This document shows, in pieces, positions 1-11,599 of a stretch of 64,000 nt of DNA. The stretch covers positions 25,170,466 to 25,234,465 of the forward strand of contig OY726565.1 of the NCBI GenBank assembly GCA_963383645.1. The letters run 5' to 3'. Origin of the DNA: Muscardinus avellanarius (taxonomy: Eukaryota; Chordata; Mammalia; Rodentia; Gliridae). Within the stretch, counting starts at the first letter, position 1. Each line of letters opens with the position of its first letter. The translations under genes were made by a program, and so were the position numbers. The notes beneath the pieces were generated by a model. The model saw only the letters and a list, made by a program, of their open reading frames with translations, had not been told where the DNA came from and made no database searches.

Positions 1-339
1 TGAGGGATGTTGTATCTTTTGCCAAAAAGTAAAAATTTAAAAATATCAGAAAAACAAAGTGAAGAAATCTTATTTTACACATATAGCCTGAAGATAGCAC
101 ATTTAATCACAAGGATTGGAAATTTTTAAAAACCTAGAAAGGATTTAACAGGATAAACAGACTAAAATGAGTATTTCTTTCTATAGCCAGCTTAGCTTCT
201 TCAGTAGAGCACCATGAAGCATCTGGAGGCCACTCTGCCCCCGAGCCTCCCTCCCTCTTGCTGTCTTCTCCTTGTTTGTTCTATCTCAGCATCACTGTGC
301 TTCTCAAGTACGCTAGCATATTTCTAACTCAGGACTTCT

Positions 340-735
340 GCACTACCATATCTCCTTCTGCCTGCAATACTCTCCTCTTCTATCCCAGGTGTCCGCATGC
401 TTGACTACCTTTCCTCCTTCAGGTTTCTGTCCATGCATCACCTCTTCATCGAAACCTCCCCAAATACTCTTTCATAAGAGAAGCCGTGCCCTGGCCCACC
501 CTCAGCAGCACTATCTCCTTCCCGCTTTATTTTCCTCTACTGCATGTGTCACTGTCTGGTGTACTATGTTGTATTCACTTGTTCTCTGCAGGCACCATTC
601 ATTACTTCCCTTCCTTGGGATGTAAGTTCGATGAAGGAAGAAAATTTCTTTTGTTTGGTTTTGTATTTCAGGGATCACAACAGTGCCTGGCACATGGTAG
701 CATTCTATAAATACTTGTGGAATAAATGAATGTTG
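340..735 (+). mobile_element. L2 LINE 3' fragment
   Basis: The end has the typical L2 pattern: a stretch like 'cagtgcctggcacatggtag', then an 'aataaatgaatg' end, preceded by the usual pyrimidine-rich L2 body. Open frames on both strands here are relics or chance. Confidence 0.75.
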
Positions 736-1448
736 AATATATAATAAGAAAGCATTTCAGGAGGTTTTTCAACCCTTCTAAGCCATTAGGCGATAATTAT
801 TCACAAAGCTAAGTCGAAGCTTCTAATTACAACATGGCATCAAAACATGGAAAAACTGCTATGCATTCACTTGATCCAAAAGTATCGTTGCCCATATCTG
901 TAGATGGTTAAACCAGAAGTATCGATGGAAAATTTTGAAGTCATTTTTATTTCCAAGAACTTTTTTATTACAATACATGTAAGGAGTATGGAATCCCATC
1001 TGTCTTATTGGTGTCTGTTTCCAAAGAAGTCAAAACACTGCAAGGACCTCAACAAATATTTGTTGAATTAGAATATGCATATTAATGTACATGTGTCATG
1101 TATGTATTTTACTGTGTAGAGTTCTATGACATCAGAACCTTTAACTTGATTATTTGATGAAGGTTCTATTTTCTCTTATACCTCTAAGAAGGCCAAATGC
1201 TTCAACCTTGTAAATTGCCAAGGTATTAACCAAAGCCAGCTGCAACTTATAAATGCCTCCCTTTTTATAAGAAGTCAACTTGGGCATGTGTTCTTGGTAT
1301 GACATAGCACTTGATCTCTCTTGTTCATGCCTCTCAGCTTTGTTTATAGTAGGCAGCCTATTTTTATGAGGATTCCTTAAGCCCAACAATGAGTTCAACG
1401 GTCTCTGAAGAAAACACACACATGCATTCATTCTAAAAGTCAATTATT

Positions 1449-1667
1449 ATTATTATTATTTTTTTTGGTGGTACTGGGGGTGGAACCCAGGGGCTTTTCT
1501 ACCTCCAAGATATACTCCCAGACCTATTTTATACTTTATTTGGAAACAGGGTCTCACTAAGTTGCTGAGAGCTTCACTAAGTAACTAAGACTGGCTTCGA
1601 ACCTGTGTGATCCTCCTGTCTCAGCCTCCCAAGCTCGGGATTACAAGCTTGCGCCACCACGCCCGAC
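1449..1667 (-). mobile_element. B1/ID composite SINE, full length (intermediate form)
   Basis: Read on the minus strand, this shows the dominant SINE of the window: left B1-like part ('gcgtggtggcgcaagc', 'gattacaag' in complement), linker, and ID-like right part ending 'ccagtacc'. An (ATT)n tail precedes it on the + strand. Target site duplications taaaagtcaattatt flank it at 1434 and 1668. Confidence 0.9.
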
Positions 1668-3472
1668 TAAAAGTCAATTATTTTTACACAGCATGCCATA
1701 ACTTAATATAGGATTTAGGTTTTTGTGTTTTACATAAAAAGTACCCCCAACACTAATTAAGTCATTTATATTGGTGACAATATAAAACCACAAAGAAATT
1801 GGATAATAGTATTAAGAACTATAATATTACCTAATATGCAACAAGCAGATGTTAGGAGACTAAATTTTGCTTAGAGCACAAGTCACACTTTGGTAGAAGG
1901 TGCTTAGAGAAGCACTTAGCTCTTGCAAGCATCCAGGGAGTTATTTTAGAACTGTAAGATACACAGTTCAGTAGCACAGGCATGAGGGAGTGCTATGCCC
2001 TGGAGATAAGGTGGCAAATTAACAAAACTCAAGCAGAAGCTGCAACACTAAAATAAAGATCAAGGGCTTTCATTACTCCACAGTTACTTAAGCACCAAGT
2101 CTGATTCTTGGAAATACTAAATCTAAAGGTAATTACACTAGGCTTCTGTCTTTTGACATTTTGTTGGTTTGTCATATGCTTTAAATCTTGGACCGCTATG
2201 CAGGCATTTATGCCTCTTATTTTGTTATATGTCCAGAAAGCCTCCTTTTATTTTTGAAAGTGTTCCTGATTGGACATAAATTATCTGGCTGCCCTATTTA
2301 AACCCCTCTATGTACAGTCAAGTGAAAAAGGGTCTCTGTTGCAGAAACAGAAGTCATCTCAGACCTTTGTCTTTGCAAACCACACCCTTGGAAGGACTCA
2401 TTAAAATGGAAGACATAGAAAGGCCTAAGAACTGATATCCTTTTGATCATTAAAAGACTACATCTTGCAGTTTATAAAAATATGTTTGCATGTGTGTATA
2501 CAAATGATTTTACAATACGAGCAATTTTTTACCTTAGATTCCTCTTGTTCATGTGACCACTACTGGGAACTTGATATTTAAAAACATTTCACCAAGAGTA
2601 GTTTTTTTTTCCTTACTGGCTTTCTCTTTTCTTAAAGTAAACCCATAACTCCCCAAATATTGAGGAGTATTAAATAGATAAAATTTGATATTTCCCCCCC
2701 ACATATTGCAACCTAGCACTGCAGGGGACCTGGTCCTTTGCACAGAGCTGGGAGATGGAATTCTCCAAGATGACTGAAGGCAAGGCACTCTGCTGGATAG
2801 TAGCTCAGGCCTTTAAGATTCAAATCATTAGATTATCAGCATAGTATGATACCAGGTTTTGTGTAAGCAGATTTAAGGGAAAAAAACCCCAACAAATCCT
2901 AACACTGGATCAACACAGCATTTTAAAGTTTGATTTATTTCTCTAAGCTCATAAAACAACTTTTAAAATATAGAGTTTATTTTTCCCTTTAATTTCTGTA
3001 TGTCAGTAGGAGTCTCTGTGGTAATAATTATCATTATAATTTATGAAAAGCAAAAAAAAAAGTCCATTACTTAAGATCTTTCCCTGGAATCCCTACCTCC
3101 TTTTTTCCTATCCTCAGTTTACCCAGGGTGATTGGCCAGGAATTATCCTGGGCTATAGCAACTCTAGTTGAAGTTTAGGGACCAAGATGAGCTATTAATA
3201 GCCTTCCTTCTGTGGGAAATCTGGTTTCATTTGCAGAACTTGCTGCTTCAGTCTGTTTAATCTTGGAGAAGCTCCTGTGAGATCCGAGGTCACCCCGTCC
3301 TGTCCCCTGTGGCCCTCACCACCCAGTGGTAGGGAATCATTTGGCAGGTGAGTAGCTCTCCTGGGCTCTCTCACTGAAATGCCTGGCTCCTCTATCAATT
3401 ACATGGGATGCGTCTTTTTCCCCCTCTTCCCTAAAGTATGAGCATTGGAAATAAAGTCACTTTCTTTTCCTT

Positions 3473-3653
3473 TGCAGTACTTGGGACTGAACCCAGGATC
3501 ATTCTACCTCAGAGCTACACCCCCAGTCCTATGTTTTATTCTTTATTTTGAAATAAGGCCTCTCTAAGTTGTGAAGAGCCACTAAATAGCTGAGGATCCT
3601 CCGGTCTCAGCCTCCCAAGTACTGGGATTACAAGCGTGTGCCACCACACCCAC
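3473..3653 (-). mobile_element. B1/ID SINE (older form)
   Basis: Shows the inverted right part (gtacttgggactgaaccc) and left part (cctcccaagtactgggatta). Diverged, so an older copy. Confidence 0.85.
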
Positions 3654-3985
3654 CAAAACCAAAGCAACTTATAGTTTAACTTTTATCGATTAAAATGTGC
3701 ACAGTAATGTGATTGATTCACACTATTTCAAGGTCTGTTGTACCTCTGAGATATTTTGTGCTTGTCTATTTCTCTCAGATCTCACATCTGGTCTGTTAGT
3801 CTTTTTGAGTCTAATTGTAAAATGTGCCTGGGGATTTTTGTACTTTTTACCTTTTGTAAGTACCATCCTCGCTGTAGCCATCATCATCTCCTGTCCAGAA
3901 ACAAGCACCTTGGAAATAATCTTTCTTTCTACTCTTGTCTTACTACACTCCATTCTCTACAGAGCAAAAAGTGGCTTTATTTTTC

Positions 3986-4184
3986 TTTAGTACTAAGGAT
4001 TGAACCCAGGGGTATTTCACCTCTGAGTTACATTACCAGCCCTATTTTACGTTTTATTTTGAAGCAGGATCTCACTAAGTTGTTGAAGGTTTCAGTAAGT
4101 TGCTGAAGGCTGGCCTTAAACCTGTGATCTTCCTGTTTTAGCCTCCCAAGTACTAGGAATACAGGCATGCGCCACCATGCCTGG
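3986..4184 (-). mobile_element. B1/ID SINE (older form)
   Basis: Complete inverted copy from 'agtactaaggattgaaccc' to 'gcgccaccatgcctggg', with many substitutions. Confidence 0.85.
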
Positions 4185-4259
4185 GGGATAGTGATATTTT
4201 TTTAAAACAAAATCAGTTCATATAATTCCCATGCTCAACCTTCCAATACCTTTTTACCT

Positions 4260-4610
4260 TTTTAGCATACAGTATAAACTTTTTACTGGTATTCAATAAA
4301 CATTGCAGGATCACATCTCAGACTACAGCATCATTTACTACACGCTCTTCTTTACTCAGCCATTTCTAGAAATGAAGGAAGGCCTTCCTTTGTGCACTGA
4401 GCAGGCCCAGCTCTGCCTGCCCAGAGCCTCTGCACCAGCTGTTCCCTTCCTCTGAGCTCTGCAGACCTGGCTTCTCCTTGTCACTCAGCTCTTAGCTATG
4501 AGATCACCACCTTCAAGAGGACCTCTGTGCCTCTATCATGTAAAGCTGTGCCTTCTACCCTTGTCTAGAAACATTTTATCACATCAGCTCCACATTATTG
4601 TAGGTTGAGT
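4260..4610 (+). mobile_element. L2-like LINE fragment
   Basis: Body of L2 type: 'gagcctctgcaccagctgttccc' is split here around 4425, followed by 'tctagaaacattttatcaca'. Diverged. Confidence 0.55.
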
Positions 4611-4633
4611 ACTATTTTTTAAAAGATGCTAGA

Positions 4634-5005
4634 AGCTGGGCATGGTGGCTCACACCTTTAATCCCACTACTTGGGAAGCTGAGACAGAAGGACAACCTTA
4701 GCAGTATTGTAAAATTCTCTGCAACATAGTGAAACCCTGCTTCAAAATAAGAAATAAAGCCGGGCATGGTAGCACATGCTTGTAATCTCAGCATTTGGGA
4801 GACTGAGACAGGAGGGTTGTGGTTTGTGGACGGCCTCAGCTACTTAGTGAAGTCCTCTGCAACTCAGTAAGAGTTGCAAAATAAAGAATAAAAAATCAGG
4901 CTGGGGATGTAGCTCAGAGGTAGAATGCCCCTGGGTTCCATCCTCACTCAGTACCAATAAAATAAAATAAAATAAATAAAAAATAAAAGGGGCTGGGATA
5001 TAGTT

Positions 5006-5008
<3 letters not shown>
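4634..5008 (+). mobile_element. Nested SINE pair: older SINE interrupted by a second SINE
   Basis: An outer SINE begins at 4634, is interrupted in its A-rich linker by a full SINE at 4759-4956, and resumes with an ID-part remnant (ggggctgggatatagttc) at 4989-5008. The AC repeat follows directly. Confidence 0.8.

Positions 5009-5059
<51 letters not shown>
5009..5059. repeat. (AC)n microsatellite
   Basis: About 25 AC units directly after a SINE right end. Confidence 0.98.
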
Positions 5060-5062
<3 letters not shown>

Positions 5063-5292
5063 GAATACCAAAGGCTGAATGTAAATGTTACCTTTACCAG
5101 GTCCCTGGTGGTTTGAAATTACTGGCTTGATAATTTTTCCACTAAAAAGCAATGTAAGCTGTAAGACAAAGTAGAGTTCTTCTGGAACAGAAAGGATTAA
5201 AGAGATGCCAAAAAGTCCCCCATTATCACCTTCGGGTGCTGGATCTGTCCCCCACCCCAAGGCTTGCAGTGATGCTTTCTGAAAATTAGCAG

Positions 5293-5452
5293 TAAGCCGC
5301 CTTCTTCTTCTTCTCCTTCTCCTTCTCCTCCTTCTCCTTCTCCTCCTTCTCCTTCTCCTTCTCCTTCTCCTTCTCCTTCTCCTTCTCCTTCTCCTTCTCC
5401 TTCTCCTTCTCCTTCTCCTTCTCCTTCTTCTTCTTCTTCTTCTTCTTCTTTT
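5293..5452. repeat. Pure pyrimidine tract (CTT/CTCCTT)n
   Basis: About 160 bases of C and T on the + strand, mostly CCTTCT hexamers, lie exactly where the A-rich tail of the adjoining inverted SINE should be, so the tract probably grew from that tail. Mirror symmetry makes triplex (H-DNA) formation possible. The long Glu/Gly frame on the minus strand here is an artefact. Confidence 0.97.
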
Positions 5453-5644
5453 GTGGTACTTGGGGTGGAACCCAGAGGCTTTTCTACCTCCAGGCTATAC
5501 TCCCAGACCATTTTATACTTTATTTGGAAACAAGGTCTCACTAAGTTGCTGAGAGCCTCACTAAGGCTGGCTTCGAACCTATGCAATCCTCCTGTCAGCC
5601 TCCCAAGCTCTGGGATTACAAGTATACGCCACCATGCCCGGCTT
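5453..5644 (-). mobile_element. B1/ID SINE (intermediate form)
   Basis: Inverted copy from 'ggtacttggggtggaaccc' to 'accatgcccggc'. Possible short target duplication aagcc..gcttcttct at both ends (5291, 5645). Confidence 0.9.
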
Positions 5645-5987
5645 AAGCCTGCTTCTTCTGAAGACAGGGGACTTGCAGGATGACTGCGCTGGCAGGGCAG
5701 TGAATACTGCAGCCTAGGGTGTCTAAGAGAAGGCAGGGCTGCCCACAGCCAGCTCTCCACACCTCCTGGAGAGGTTGAAAGGCAGCATATCCGCAGTTTC
5801 TGTGACCTCACTGTGACCTCAATGACTGGAGTGGCTGAAGGATAGGACAGGTAGAGCTGAGCTGGCAGCTGCAAGGTACCTTCAAAAGAACAGGTGGGAC
5901 TCATGATTGGGGGACTGAGTGAAGGCATCCCTGGGCACCTCCTGACCACAGAAACTCACCCAAGTGCCCAGCCTCTCCCTAAGTCTG

Positions 5988-6430
5988 TACCCTCTGCAAT
6001 GTGACTTTGAAGCTTCACCTATCATGGGATAGAACTTTGATGCAGACCTGGCCCCATGATTTGCTTTGGTCAATAGAAAGTGGTAGTAGTGACAGTGAAC
6101 CAGTTCTGAGCCTAAGCTCGCGTGGCCTTGTGAGTTCCCCATATGTCTTGAACCCATGTGATCTCTGGGACCAGTTTTGTCTGCTGGAGAATAAGAGACC
6201 ATGAGGAACAGAGACAACTTATCCCCACTGAGTCTCCTTCTGCTAGCCAAACTGCTTCAGACCTGCCAGCTGGTGGCAGCCACATGAAGGAACCCAGCTG
6301 AAGTCATCTAAGCCCAGTCTAGACTGCAAGAACATCAACCAGCAGACTCGTTACTGGTATTAAGTAGTTTCTGCTTTAAGCTACTGAGCTTGAGAGATTA
6401 TTATTCTGCAATGTCTAATGGTACATGAAG
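5988..6430 (+). mobile_element. MaLR/MLT1-like LTR remnant
   Basis: The layout resembles MLT-type LTRs: 'tttggtcaatagaaagtgg', a central segment, then 'taagctactgagcttgagag' and a late 'ctgcaatgtc' end. Diverged. Family assignment is from memory of consensus features. Confidence 0.45.
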
Positions 6431-6589
6431 TGAAGAGACTGAGCTCTGCTTAAAAGTGCTGTGTGTGCACCTACTGTGATACCATCATTATACTAGAAAC
6501 TGCTAACACTAGAATAACCTTAAAGGAAAAAACAGATCCTTCTGTGTTTCAGTCCATTTGTGCTGCTGTAACACAGTACCATCAGTGAG

Positions 6590-6895
6590 GTGCTGTAGTT
6601 TGGATTTGGAATATCCCCCAAAGGCCCCTGTGTTGGGGGCTTGGTCCCCAGCCTGAGACGCTGTTGGAAGGTATTGGGCCTTTTGAGAAAAGGAGCATCA
6701 TGAGAGTATTTAGGTCAGTAAGTGCCCCCAAAGAGGCCGCACTTCTCTGCCCCCTGAGGTGTGCAGCATACTACACCACATGCTCCCAGCCATGATGTAC
6801 TGTTCACCACAGATCCAATGCAACCCAACTTACTGACCATGGACCAAAACTTCTAAAACTTTGAGACAAAGTCAACCTTCCTTCTCTTAGTTGAT
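6590..6895 (+). mobile_element. MaLR-type LTR inserted into an older LTR
   Basis: Begins 'tgctgtagtttgga', contains 'ggcttggtccccagcctg' and a 'gaccatggacc' segment typical of this LTR class. The right boundary with the next antisense LTR is approximate. Confidence 0.55.
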
Positions 6896-7290
6896 TACGT
6901 CAAGTATTTATCATTGTGACAGAATCACTGAGAAAAACAACTTGAAGAGAAAAGCTTTATTTGGGCTCACAGTTTCAGAGGTTTTAGTTCTTTGTCACTT
7001 GGCTCCATTGATTCTGGACCTCTTGTGAAACAGAACATCATAGCAGGAAGGGTATGACAATATAGCTGTTTATCTCATGGCAGACAGAAAGAAGAGAGAG
7101 AGAGACTGAGGCAGGGAAAGAGAAATGAAAGGTCCAAGACACAAATATATCCTCAAAGGCACACCTCCATTGACCAGCAATTCCAACTAGGCCCCTCCTA
7201 AAGGACCCACCATCTCCCAATGGCACCACCGGGTGGGACCGAGGACCCAACTCATGAGGCTTTGGGGACATTCCAGACCCAAACTATAAT
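6896..7290 (-). mobile_element. Antisense MaLR-type LTR
   Basis: Contains 'agctttatttgggctcacag', 'gcaggaagggtatgac' and 'gaggctttggggacattcc', the inverted pattern of rodent and other MaLR LTRs. Confidence 0.55.
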
Positions 7291-7839
7291 ACTGGGTAAA
7301 CAACAGACATTTACTTCTCATAGATCTGATGGCTGAGAAGGCCAAGGCGAAGGCCCCAGAAGATTTAGTACCTGGGGAGGGTCCACATCCTCATAGATGG
7401 CTGACTCTTTGCTATATCATTACCTGGTTGAAGTACCATGGGTCTTTCTGGAACCTATTTTATAATTACTATTTCATTCATTAGATCTCTACCTTCATGA
7501 TCAAACACTACCCAAAGATTCCACTTTCTAATACCATCAACTTGGGGGTTAGGGTTTCAACATGAATTTTGGAGGGACACACACACATTCAGACCCTAGC
7601 ATTCTGCTTCAGTTGGTGTCTGGCTCCCTATGTAGCCAGTGTTCTCAGGGATGGGACAAAGCTGAGTGACAGGACCACAGCTGAGCGGTCCCCAGTAGGG
7701 GCTGCATCATAGGGCAGGATGAGAGAATTTGCCAAGGGGCCAGTACTAGCAAGTCTTCCAAGAAAAGACAATGGACTTAGGAAACACTGGCTATCTGAAA
7801 CACCAAAAGTTATTATAAATGTATTCATCATCACTTTCA

Positions 7840-8200
7840 TAGCTATAATCAAAAGACCTGGCCACATAACTTAGAGGAAAGAAGATTTATTTTCTGATGG
7901 TTTTAAGATTCTGAGTTCAGTCCATCTGAGGCAAGGCTTTGTTCTCACATCATGGAGGCCAGAAACAAGAGAGAAGGCCAGGGGAGGAGCAACCATAGAC
8001 CATCTTCAAGGCTAAAGTCCCAGACACTCATGTTCTCCAGATACACCCTGGCAACCTTTTTCATCACTCAGATAAATCCATTACAATGAATTTACTCATT
8101 GCTGGTATTACAACCAAGCACACTTTAAACATTGCCTCTCTGTTTTCGAGAGGGACAGGGTAGGGGAATTCTATTTCCAAAGCACTACAATGAGGTTTTT
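7840..8200 (-). mobile_element. Antisense MaLR-type LTR remnant
   Basis: Weaker copy of the same class: 'agatttattttctgatggt', 'catggaggccagaaacaag', then a diverged end. Confidence 0.4.
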
Positions 8201-8227
8201 CATAAAAATAAAACAACTCTATCTGAG

Positions 8228-8351
8228 CAGGATCACAGGTTTGAGGCCAGCTTTAGCAATTTAATGAGATATGTTTCAAAATAAATACTAAAATTGAGTT
8301 GGGGTAAAGCTCAGGGGTAGATTGCCCCTGAATTCAATTCCTAGTACCACC
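8228..8351 (+). mobile_element. 5'-truncated B1/ID SINE
   Basis: Starts inside the left part at 'caggatcacaggtttgagg' and ends 'tagtaccacc', followed by an A-rich tail. Confidence 0.8.
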
Positions 8352-8389
8352 AAAAAATAAAATAATAAATAAAAATAGCTCCATATGAA

Positions 8390-9975
8390 AACAAAAGATC
8401 CAGAATAGCTAAAGCAATTCTCAGTAATAAAAACCATGAGGCATCTCAATTCCTGACTTCAAATTATACTATAGAGCAATAGTAGTTAAAACAGCATGGT
8501 ACTGGCAGAAAAACAGCCACACAGACCAATGGAACAAAATAGAAGATACAGAAACAAAGCCACACACTTGTAGTCAATTGATCTTTGACAAAGGAGCCAA
8601 ACTCATATGCTGGAGAAAAGACAGCCTTTTCAACAAATGGTGCTGGGAGGACTGGCTATCCATTTGTAGAAAGATGGAACTAAATCCTTACTTCTCACCA
8701 TGCACAGGAATTAACTCGAGATGGATCAAAGACTTAGAAATTAGACCAGAGACTGTGAAGCTACTAGAGGAGGGCATAGGCTCAACACTTTAATATAGGC
8801 ACAGGTAGTAACTTCCTCAACATCACCACCAAAGTGTAGGAAATTAAAATAAGAATTAACAAGTGGGATGGCATTGAACTAAAAAGTTTCTACTCATGAA
8901 AGGAAATTATCAAGAACCTAAAGAGAAAGCCTACAGAATAGGAGAAGACCTTTACGAGCCAACACTCTGATAGAGGTCTAATATACAGAATATACAAGAG
9001 CTCAAGAGACTCTACACTAGCAAAACAAATAACCCAATCAAGAAATGGACAACTGAATTAAACAAATAACCCAATCAAGAAATGGACAACTGAATTGAGT
9101 AGACACTTCACAAAAGAAGAGATACAAATGGCTGATAGATACGTGAAAAAGTGTTCAACATTATTAGCCATCAGGGAGATGCAAATCAAAACTACACTGA
9201 GATTCCATCTAACCCCAATCAGAGTGGCAAGAATAAAGAAGTCAAATAACAACAAATTCTGGCGAGGATATGGGGAAATAGGAACTCTTTTACACTGTTG
9301 GTGGGAGTGCAAAGTAGTTCAGCCACTGTGGAGATCAGTGTGGAGATTCCTTAGAAAACTGGTAATGGATCCACCAAATGATCTGGCTATGCTACTCCTG
9401 GGTATCTTTCCAAAGGAGTTGAAATCAGAGAACTACAGTAGCATATGCATACCCATGTTCATAGCAGCACAGTTTGTAATAGCCAAAATATGGAATCAAC
9501 CTAGATCTCCATCAATAGATGAATGGATTGCAAAATCATGGGAAATACACACAATGGAATTCTACTCAGCTATAAAGAAGAACAAAATCATGTCATTCCC
9601 AAGAAGATGGAAAGACCTGGAGAACATTATGTTAAGTGAGATCAGCCAGCACAGAAAGAGAAGGGACATATGTTTTCTCTAATATGCTCAAGCTAAAAAG
9701 TATTAGAGATACCAGAGGGACTCTAGATAATGGAGGAGAAACCTCAGCAAAGCCAGGAAGAAAGGATTAGGGAGGAAGAGGCTGAAATGTATTCATGGAA
9801 AAGCTACACGGGACTATGTGTATACATGTGAATATAACATTGTTAACCTGGACTCTCAGTATTGGGAGGGAGGGAAAAGGAGAAGTGTGGGAGCAGGGCA
9901 CCAAGTACTATGTGAATATATGCCATTGTCAACATGATCCATAGTATGATGTGTCTATAGTGCACTAAAAAAATT
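8390..9975 (+). mobile_element. 5'-truncated L1 with ORF2 C-terminus and 3' UTR
   Basis: The first half encodes the distal part of L1 ORF2 in broken frames ([19 protein letters not shown] near 8606). From 9095 a 195-codon open stretch encodes the ORF2 C-terminal region, with [20 protein letters not shown] and a cysteine/histidine pattern. A 3' UTR with a GGGAGGGAGGG run (about 9865) follows. Target duplications like aaaatagctccatatgaaaa (8370) and aaaatagcttcatgtgaaaa (9975) bracket it. A 37-base tandem duplication (9024-9096) breaks the frame, so the copy is dead. Truncated before the reverse transcriptase active site. Confidence 0.93.
9024..9096. repeat. 37-bp tandem duplication inside L1
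   Basis: aacaaataacccaatcaaga... at 9024 recurs exactly at 9061. The unit is not a multiple of three and shifts the L1 ORF2 frame. Confidence 0.95.
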
Positions 9976-10519
9976 AAAAAATAGCTTCATGTGAAAAAAA
10001 AAATCTGTAGCTTTGGCTAACGTCTGAAGTGACTTAAATATGTATAGATTTATGAACTATCCTTATTTCCTTCACTAGCTATGTTTTATGATCTCTCATA
10101 ATTACTTGAAAAAGGTTTTATAAACATAGAGGTTTATATTTCAGATGGGTAAAAATGGGTTTATAGTAAAATAATTTGACAGCAAGAATGTTCTTGAATC
10201 TCTGAAAGGCAGGCAAATCTGTCATCATTGATAGAGAACAGAGTCGAGTCAAATTTGTCTTACTTTACCTTAGCTAAACAGTCAGCTAAGCAAAGCTCTT
10301 CGTCCAGTTTTCGATCTTGTGATTTTTTTTTTCTTTCAAGTCAGTCCCAACTAAAACATGTTGGAGCACAGCATCTGAATATACAAAATAATTTTAGGCC
10401 TAATTAATCCATTTCATGGTTTTTCTTTATTTTGTATTTTTTTGCGATATTTAATGAGAGAATGAATGAATATAACTTTGGCAGGTGATTTTGAGGCTTC
10501 TGCTTTACTTGAGAAGCTC

Positions 10520-10690
10520 CTGAGTTAAGACCCTGAACTCTGGAATGAAACAGACCTGAGTGCAAAGCCTGTCAGGAATTTGTTCAAAGCCTTGGTCCTA
10601 AACCACAGAGAGGACAATAGGGTCACTGAAACATTTACAAAATAAAACATGTAAAGCACTTGGCACCATGCTGAGTAAGTGCGTGGTGAT
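10520..10690 (+). mobile_element. MIR SINE
   Basis: Contains 'gaactctggaatgaaacaga', 'gtaaagcacttggcaccatg' and 'gagtaagtg', the central and 3' landmarks of MIR. Confidence 0.7.
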
Positions 10691-10852
10691 TTTATAAAAA
10701 AATGATTCTATGAGCAGCAAGGAATAAGCTAAATAGCTAAATTGAAAATAAGTATTTAAAAATAGGTTGCAATGGAATGAATCAGTTTTATAGACACAAA
10801 CTTGGCATAATATATTAGCTATCTAATCATTTATAATGTGCTAGCATCCAAG

Positions 10853-10954
<102 letters not shown>

Positions 10955-10977
10955 TAAACCTAGGAGAATTCTAGCCC

Positions 10978-11102
10978 TTTTTTTTAACTTTGAAACAGAG
11001 TCTCTCAAAGTTTCCAAGAGTCTTTCTAAATTTCTGAGGCTGGCCTCAAACCCGTGATCCTTCTCCCAAGTACTGGGATTACAGGTGTATGCCACCATGC
11101 TG
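10978..11102 (-). mobile_element. B1/ID SINE fragment (left part only)
   Basis: Inverted left part from the 'tttgaaacagagtctc' linker to 'gtatgccaccatgctg'. The ID-like right part is missing. Confidence 0.8.
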
Positions 11103-11106
11103 AATA

Positions 11107-11169
11107 AATCCTCCTCCTCCTCCTCCTCCTCCTCCTCCTCCTCCTCCTCCTCCTCCTTCTTCTTCTTCT
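11107..11169. repeat. (CCT)n/(CTT)n trinucleotide repeat
   Basis: About 17 CTC units then CTT units, again at the tail position of the adjoining inverted SINE. Confidence 0.97.
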
Positions 11170-11356
11170 GGAACCCAGGGGCACTTGACATCCAAGCTAC
11201 ATACCCCTGCCCTATTTTTTATTCTTTGTTTTGAAATAGGGTCTCACTAAGTTGCCGAGGGCCTCACGGAGTAGCTGAGGCTGTCTGTGAACCGAGATCC
11301 TCTGGTCTCAGCCTCCCAAATGCTGGGATTACAAGCGTGAGCCACCACGCCCATCT
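11170..11356 (-). mobile_element. B1/ID SINE
   Basis: Inverted copy from 'ggaacccaggggcacttg' to 'gagccaccacgccc'. Confidence 0.88.
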
Positions 11357-11412
11357 TGAATTATTCTTTAAAATAATTTATAGATAGAGTTGGTTGTTTA
11401 AAAACATTCAGG

Positions 11413-11599
11413 AGCTGGGTGCGATGATATATGCCTATAATCCTGGGGCTTGGGAGGCTGAGACAGTAGGATCACAGGTTTGAGGCCAGCCTCAGTAACT
11501 TAGTGAGACCCTGTTTCAAAGTAAAAAATAAAAAGGGCTGGTGTGGGGGTGAGGGGATAGCATGGTAGTGGAATGCCTCTAAGTAAATCCCTAGTACCA
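11413..11599 (+). mobile_element. B1/ID SINE (diverged)
   Basis: From 'agctgggtgcgatgatat' to 'aatccctagtacc', with a damaged right part. Confidence 0.85.

Larger units (their letters stand above)
6548..7612 (-). mobile_element. Antisense MaLR-type LTR split by further LTR insertions
   Basis: The inverted end of an MST/MLT-like LTR ('cagtccatttgtgctgctgt') at 6548-6584 is continued only at about 7291-7612 ('catgaattttggagggaca'). The break holds a + strand LTR-like element (about 6590-6895) and a second antisense one (about 6896-7290). These are solo LTR relics with no internal retroviral genes. Confidence 0.6.

Noticed and set aside
5197..5949. 250-codon minus-strand frame with a Glu/Gly tract
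   Set aside because: It runs through a SINE and a pure purine/pyrimidine tract; explained by low complexity.
9095..9682. 195-codon open frame
   Set aside because: C-terminal part of L1 ORF2 in a 5'-truncated, frame-broken copy.
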